From NCBI GenBank assembly GCA_937881505.1, contig CALGEM010000064.1, forward strand, positions 1-17,105: DNA of 17,105 nucleotides, in the 5' to 3' direction. Position numbers and translations under genes: made by a program. The notes below the pieces were generated by a model that ran no database searches, was not told where the DNA came from, and saw only the letters and a list, made by a program, of their open reading frames with translations. Origin of the DNA: an uncultured euryarchaeote. GTDB lineage: Archaea; Thermoplasmatota; Poseidoniia; Poseidoniales; Poseidoniaceae. Of the stretch, positions 13,525 through 17,105 are shown one piece after another; position 1 is the first letter of the stretch, and the number at the start of each line of letters is the position of its first letter.

Positions 13525-15753
13525 TCAACCTTCGTAGCCGCCTCGGGTTTTCACAGCGATGCCTTTGGTGAAAGCGGCCATTTCCGTCGATGTGCATTGG
13601 GACACACCGTGGCCTAGGAAGTTTCCTTTTTCGTTGGTGATGATGCAGGCTTCTCCAGGTGCCAGCCAAGGGTCACATGCCAGCACGAAGCCATGGAACA
13701 CGTTGCGGCCCTTGCGAACAAAGGGTTCAGCGTCTTGGTCAACCACCACAACAGCGGGACCCTTTGAGCCGTGCCCCCACCATTCGGTTCGGGGAAGCGA
13801 GGTTGGCAGTGACTCGGTGCGAATCTCCAGCAAGGCTTGCGCACCAGCGGTGGCCATGGACAGGCCCCCGTCTCGCAAACGAGGGCTGAACAGATGGACG
13901 CCGTCGGCGTCGTTGATGTTCTTCATCCGGCCTTCACGATTGACCACAAAGGTGGTGGCGTTCATCACGCGCTCTGCAGAAGGGCGGTCGACGTTGAGAA
14001 GAACAGACAATTTGTCGACACCTTGGTCGGTTCGTAGCGAAGCCCGTGCTTGCTCACGTTGTTCATCGGAAATCGGTTGGTGAACCTCGTTTGACAATCC
14101 CAGTTCTCCAAGGGCTCCCGCCAAGCGTTGTTTCATCCCATCACCGTGAACATCCACGGTGGCAAAGGCTTGGCCGTGGAGACCCAGACGGTCAAGTTCT
14201 CTGCGAATCCAATCGCGTTCGGGTTGGTGGCGAAGCACCCAAGGGGGTGCGTCCAAGTGGGCGAAGGGGTTGAGGTCTTCCAACGAAGCAGGCACGAGAC
14301 CGAGCGGTGTCAAAATGACCGCTTGAAGGGTGGGATGATGCGTCTTGAGCCACTCCAACACCTCGTTGATGCGTTCACGGAATGGCCCCCGAATTCCGTG
14401 GAAAACGACCACGCGGTCGGTGCCTTCACGGGCTTGCCATCGCAACTGGAGTGTGCGTCGGGCTTTGGCGACATGCGGTCGGCCAAACGTGTCGTCACCA
14501 CCCCACAATACGCCACCGGTACGGGGCGTCAACTGACTCCAAACCACCCAATCCCACGCGTCTTCCCACATGCCTTGGTCTCGGTCTCGGTCCCGTGCGG
14601 CGTCCCGGTCGGTGTAAAACCGGTCCGGTCGTACGTTGCGCTCCATGGTTGGGGGCGTGGTGAGCCAAAGGAAGGCCTCCCGAAGGGCAGGATGTTGATG
14701 GCTTCGTTGTTCGGCGAGTTGCCAAATTTTCCCTTCACGAACCGCTTGTTTGCAGCGAGCGAGTTCGGCGAGGGTGACTTCGAGATTGAAGTGAGCCAAC
14801 ATCGCCTCTCGCTCCTTCGGTTTCATTTTGCGGACGTCCTCTGGCGTCAATTGCGCAACGCAAGGCATCAACAGTGGCCAATCAACAAGGTCGTCGATGC
14901 GCTCGGTTCCCCACGGCGTGAGCAAGCGTCCGTCCCTGGCAAATAAGGCGTAAGCCGCCGAATCAAACAGGTCGGCTCCCAGCGCAATGGACATCGGGAA
15001 AAGCATGGGATGGCCGCAACCAAACATGTGAACGGGTCGGTTGGGTGGAAGCAAGGGAAGGCTTGCGAGCATGATTTTTGCGTATTCCTTGTAGCGTTGT
15101 TGTTCCATCACCGGTACGATTCCTCCGATGGGATGGACAGCGAAGGGATGCTGCCCCATGAGTTGGGCAGAGATATGACGCAGCTCTCTGAATACGCCGC
15201 CCTGAATAGGTCCGTTGAGCATCGTGTCTTCAGCAGCCTTGATGCTCTGGGCAGCCCGCGCTTCTGTTTCACGCACAGCATGCTCAACCTCTGTGGCATT
15301 CATGTCCGGTCGTGAAAACACATCCAACATGGTGGCGATGTCAACCCCGATGGAACGCTGAAAGGCGACGATTTCATCCACGCCGACTTCCACATCTCCG
15401 TAGACGTAGGACTGGAAGGTGCCAGAATCCGTCATGATGACGCCTGGAAAGTCGAGAAGTTGGTGAACGCCATCGGCTTGAGCAACCGTGCGGAGGTCCT
15501 CGTGCTTCCACATGATGTAGGAGTTTGTAATGAGGGCTTGAATGCCGTATTTATCCCACATGACACGGGGTTCTATCGTCCGAATGTTGGGGTTGACGAC
15601 CGGCAAAAGAGCGGGTGTTTCCAACACACCGTGACGGGTGTGCAACCGGCCCAAGCGAGCCCGCCCGTCCCGCTGCGTGATTTCGAATCGACCGTGGTCT
15701 TGGTCCCTGCAGGGGGTGGGGTCGTCCCGCCTGTCGTCACTCCAAGCGGTCAT
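13525..15753 (-). CDS. tgtA: Archaeosine tRNA-guanine transglycosylase with PUA domain
   Basis: This enzyme is predicted to exchange guanine-15 in the tRNA D loop for preQ0, the first step of archaeosine formation. It has 742 aa, long for the family. The TGT barrel spans about residues 22-345, with MTDSGTFQSY (catalytic Asp 109) and GADLFDSAAYALFARDGR (nucleophile Asp 264). The archaeal C-terminal region includes a DUF5591-like stretch (about 440-545) and a PUA RNA-binding domain (about 670-740, RKGRNVFHGFV...GEACIITNEKG). Oddity: where archaeal TGTs have a CxCxxC zinc site, this one reads LMPCVAQLTPEDV, keeping one Cys and His 321. The barrel is otherwise intact, so activity is plausible. 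The first ATG is used; a 21-residue tail precedes the conserved start. Confidence 0.93.
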   Translation of the reverse strand: MTAWSDDRRDDPTPCRDQDHGRFEITQRDGRARLGRLHTRHGVLETPALLPVVNPNIRTIEPRVMWDKYGIQALITNSYIMWKHEDLRTVAQADGVHQLLDFPGVIMTDSGTFQSYVYGDVEVGVDEIVAFQRSIGVDIATMLDVFSRPDMNATEVEHAVRETEARAAQSIKAAEDTMLNGPIQGGVFRELRHISAQLMGQHPFAVHPIGGIVPVMEQQRYKEYAKIMLASLPLLPPNRPVHMFGCGHPMLFPMSIALGADLFDSAAYALFARDGRLLTPWGTERIDDLVDWPLLMPCVAQLTPEDVRKMKPKEREAMLAHFNLEVTLAELARCKQAVREGKIWQLAEQRSHQHPALREAFLWLTTPPTMERNVRPDRFYTDRDAARDRDRDQGMWEDAWDWVVWSQLTPRTGGVLWGGDDTFGRPHVAKARRTLQLRWQAREGTDRVVVFHGIRGPFRERINEVLEWLKTHHPTLQAVILTPLGLVPASLEDLNPFAHLDAPPWVLRHQPERDWIRRELDRLGLHGQAFATVDVHGDGMKQRLAGALGELGLSNEVHQPISDEQREQARASLRTDQGVDKLSVLLNVDRPSAERVMNATTFVVNREGRMKNINDADGVHLFSPRLRDGGLSMATAGAQALLEIRTESLPTSLPRTEWWGHGSKGPAVVVVDQDAEPFVRKGRNVFHGFVLACDPWLAPGEACIITNEKGNFLGHGVSQCTSTEMAAFTKGIAVKTRGGYEG

Positions 15754-15772
15754 ACCACGGCCTCATGTGCGT

Positions 15773-15785
15773 CTTTTTTCAAAGG
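15773..15785 (-). promoter_or_regulatory. Candidate promoter element of tgtA
   Basis: CCTTTGAAAAAAG on the minus strand lies 20-32 nt before the tgtA ATG, in the 41-nt gap after the NifU-domain gene. It resembles the other CCTTGAWRAAG-like elements and would allow a near-leaderless tgtA transcript in addition to any read-through. Confidence 0.4.
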
Positions 15786-15794
15786 CTCGGCCGA

Positions 15795-16268
15795 TTATTC
15801 GCCTGCCTGGTCGGATGGAAGGTCCACGAACTCAACGGCGCCATGGGCGAGGATAAATTCACGCCCAAGGTCATCAAACGTGTCGAGCAGAGCGGATGAA
15901 AACCGAATTCGCTGAATCTCGCCATCAGCTTCGAGGTCGTGTTTGACGCCCTCAAGGGTTCCAGGGGCAGCACCGCAGGACAAGCAGGCTCCCGTCAGGT
16001 CGAGAACGAGGTCGAGTTGGTTGCTTTCTTGCTCGATTTGGGAGACGGCGATGCCACCGCCGTGGCCGTCAAGGGCGGCCCTGACAGCACCCAGACGGGC
16101 CAAAAGGGCCGGCACAAAGTGATCGGTTTCAAGGACATCAAAGAGCGATGTGTTTCGCAAGCGCTCTTCCTCTTCAGGGTCGGTGGACTCAGCGACACGG
16201 CGGGCCGCCTCAGCTTCCATGGCCGCTTTGGCTTCAGCGGCGTACTTGGCCACCAAATCGTCGTCCAT
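15795..16268 (-). CDS. NifU C-terminal-domain (Nfu-type) Fe-S protein
   Basis: The 157-aa protein has a central NifU C-terminal domain, which binds or transfers Fe-S clusters. The conserved run is ALLARLGAVRAALDGHGGGI (about 54-73), then a hydrophobic strand and LTGACLSCGAAPGTLEGVKH, where C95-x2-C98 are the cluster-ligand cysteines. An acidic helical N-terminal extension (about 45 residues, Ala/Glu-rich) and a 40-residue C-terminal tail are not part of the core and are not recognised. It is divergent from sufC across 135 nt and upstream of tgtA, fitting a role as carrier or scaffold in the SUF pathway. The first ATG is used; no clear Shine-Dalgarno match precedes it (GAGGG lies at a weak position). 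Confidence 0.85.
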   Translation of the reverse strand: MDDDLVAKYAAEAKAAMEAEAARRVAESTDPEEEERLRNTSLFDVLETDHFVPALLARLGAVRAALDGHGGGIAVSQIEQESNQLDLVLDLTGACLSCGAAPGTLEGVKHDLEADGEIQRIRFSSALLDTFDDLGREFILAHGAVEFVDLPSDQAGE

Positions 16269-16327
16269 GTCTTTCCCTCGGGCTGATGAACTTCAACCCT
16301 CGCACTCCCAAAGGAAACCAAGCGGGT

Positions 16328-16345
16328 GGTTTCACCCCCGAAACC
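16328..16345. repeat. Inverted repeat in the sufC/NifU divergent gap
   Basis: GGTTTC and GAAACC form a perfect 6-bp inverted repeat separated by six bases, within the 135-nt intergenic region (16269-16403) and 24 nt upstream of the sufC promoter-like element. It could be an operator for a dimeric regulator of Fe-S genes, but a chance occurrence cannot be excluded. Confidence 0.3.
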
Positions 16346-16368
16346 GGTCAACACATGGGAACTACATC

Positions 16369-16380
16369 CCTTGATAAAGG
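16369..16380 (+). promoter_or_regulatory. Candidate core promoter element of sufC
   Basis: CCTTGATAAAGG lies 24-35 nt upstream of the sufC ATG at 16404. It differs by one base from the element at the identical distance from the tRNA-Thr 5' end, which supports a TATA-like role. Confidence 0.5.
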
Positions 16381-16403
16381 AGAGACGAGACGGAGATACA
16401 GGG

Positions 16404-17105
16404 ATGACCATGGCCGATGAAATCCTGCGGGTTGAGGACCTTCACGTGAGCGTTGATGAAACGCCCATCCTCAACGGCATGAGTCTGACCATCAATCGTG
16501 GTGAAATCCACGTTATCATGGGTCGCAACGGTGCGGGTAAATCCACGCTTGCCAGCGTCATCATGGGGCATCCTGCCTACGAAATCACCAAGGGAAGCAT
16601 TCACTACATGGGCACCAACATCGAGGAGATGAGCGTCTTTGAGCGAGCCCGTGCAGGCATGTTTCTCTCCTTCCAATACCCTGCCGTCATCCCTGGCGTG
16701 CAAGTGGGCACCTTCCTCAAGAAATCCGTCCAATCTGTGCGGGACGAACCGTTGAAGGGCCGAGAATTCCGCAAGGAACTCAACGCCGCCATGAAGGATC
16801 TTGAGATGGAAAAGTCCGTCCTTTCTCGCTACGTGAACGACGGCTTTAGCGGTGGGGAAAAGAAGCGATTGGAAATCCTCCAAATGCTCCTGCTCAAACC
16901 CACGCTGGCGCTCCTTGACGAAACGGACTCGGGTCTTGACATCGATGCGCTTCGCATCGTGGCGAAAGGCATCAACAGCGTCGCTCCCGAAGCAGGCTGC
17001 CTCATCATCACTCACTACCAACGTCTGCTTGACCACGTCCAACCTCACTTCGTTCACGTCATGATCGACGGCACCATCGTTGAATCCGGTGGGCCAGAAC
17101 TTTCG
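16404..17105 (+). CDS. sufC: SufC Fe-S assembly ATPase, truncated by the window end
   Basis: This is the ATPase of the SufBC(D) Fe-S scaffold complex, in the cytoplasm. The frame is open to the last base (234 codons, no stop); only the final residues of a roughly 250-aa protein are missing. Walker A GRNGAGKST (40-48), Q-loop FQYP (Gln 91), signature FSGGEKKR (148-155), the SufC-specific LLDETDSGLDIDAL (170-183), and the switch His in ITHYQRLL (His 204) are all present. Hydrophilic and without TM segments. ATG 16404 has GGAG about 8 nt upstream; ATG 16410 is a close alternative. The suf operon (sufB/sufD) probably continues to the right of the window. Confidence 0.95.
   Translation, partial: MTMADEILRVEDLHVSVDETPILNGMSLTINRGEIHVIMGRNGAGKSTLASVIMGHPAYEITKGSIHYMGTNIEEMSVFERARAGMFLSFQYPAVIPGVQVGTFLKKSVQSVRDEPLKGREFRKELNAAMKDLEMEKSVLSRYVNDGFSGGEKKRLEILQMLLLKPTLALLDETDSGLDIDALRIVAKGINSVAPEAGCLIITHYQRLLDHVQPHFVHVMIDGTIVESGGPELS

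Noticed and set aside
14840..14880. Frameshift as the cause of the missing zinc site in TgtA
   Set aside because: Reading stays in frame with conserved residues (TPEDVRKM and following helix) directly after the gap, so an in-frame deletion is the simpler reading.
14128..14946. Long plus-strand open frame (272 codons) opposite tgtA
   Set aside because: It lies wholly inside the tgtA catalytic and DUF5591-like region, which is clearly coding on the minus strand; its translation resembles no family.
15773..15779. T-rich run as a plus-strand terminator
   Set aside because: No plus-strand gene ends there. On the minus strand it is the A-rich part of the tgtA promoter-like element.
16362..17057. 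Long open frame (231 codons) on the minus strand opposite sufC
   Set aside because: sufC on the plus strand has every family motif. The antisense frame gives no recognisable protein and is explained by GC-biased codon use.
1..17105. Mobile elements, integrase attachment at the tRNA gene, CRISPR arrays
   Set aside because: No integrase, transposase, terminal inverted repeats, repeat-spacer pattern or duplicated tRNA 3' end was seen.

Overview
The window looks like a piece of a free-living archaeal chromosome, most plausibly a marine euryarchaeon of the Marine Group II (Poseidoniales)/Thermoplasmata type. Three proteins are archaeal in type: a CTP-dependent riboflavin kinase (DUF120), a long multi-domain archaeosine tRNA-guanine transglycosylase (TgtA) with a PUA domain, and a long PheS with an archaeal N-terminal extension. 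A tRNA-Thr with a U discriminator fits too. The lineage is an inference from memory of gene families, not from a search. No phage, transposon, CRISPR array or rRNA was seen.

Layout. Positions 1-76: tRNA-Thr(UGU), minus strand. 196-4297, plus strand: a class I aminotransferase overlapping a small two-TM zinc-ribbon protein; pheS followed by a T7 terminator; then two UPF0145/YbjQ-like genes in tandem, one soluble and one membrane-anchored. 4303-4746 (minus) is a highly charged protein of unknown function, divergent from the riboflavin kinase gene (4798-5295, plus), which overlaps the end of truA. From 16268 down to 5287 the window is one long minus-strand run: a NifU-domain protein, tgtA, an ATPase-permease-ATPase-permease set of ABC-2 genes, a Trp-rich soluble protein with a possible CrtC/AttH-like fold, a membrane protein with a PH-like domain, a TPR-like protein and truA. 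At the right edge a truncated sufC (plus) diverges from the NifU-domain gene, giving an Fe-S assembly locus.

How the genes work together. tRNA-related functions recur (tRNA-Thr, PheS, TruA, TgtA). Fe-S assembly genes (SufC and the NifU-domain protein) sit head to head beside tgtA. The four ABC genes are joined by three 4-nt overlaps and run into the Trp-rich gene 9 nt later; a T6 tract directly after that gene's stop suggests the transcription unit ends there. This is probably an export or envelope-remodelling unit of unknown substrate. One of its permeases carries a large external loop with calcium-binding-like Asp/Gly motifs.

Expression signals. Genes inside operons have strong Shine-Dalgarno sequences (GAGGTGA, GGAGGTGG, GGAGGTGA). 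Several first genes, and the tRNA, instead have a CCTTGAWRAAG-like element about 20-35 nt upstream of the presumed RNA or ORF start, suggesting a lineage-specific TATA-like promoter and partly leaderless mRNAs. The most interesting observations are this element (including one that may serve two divergent genes), loss of the usual zinc-site cysteines in TgtA, the calcium-loop permease and the paired YbjQ proteins. No clearly new defence or mobile system was found.
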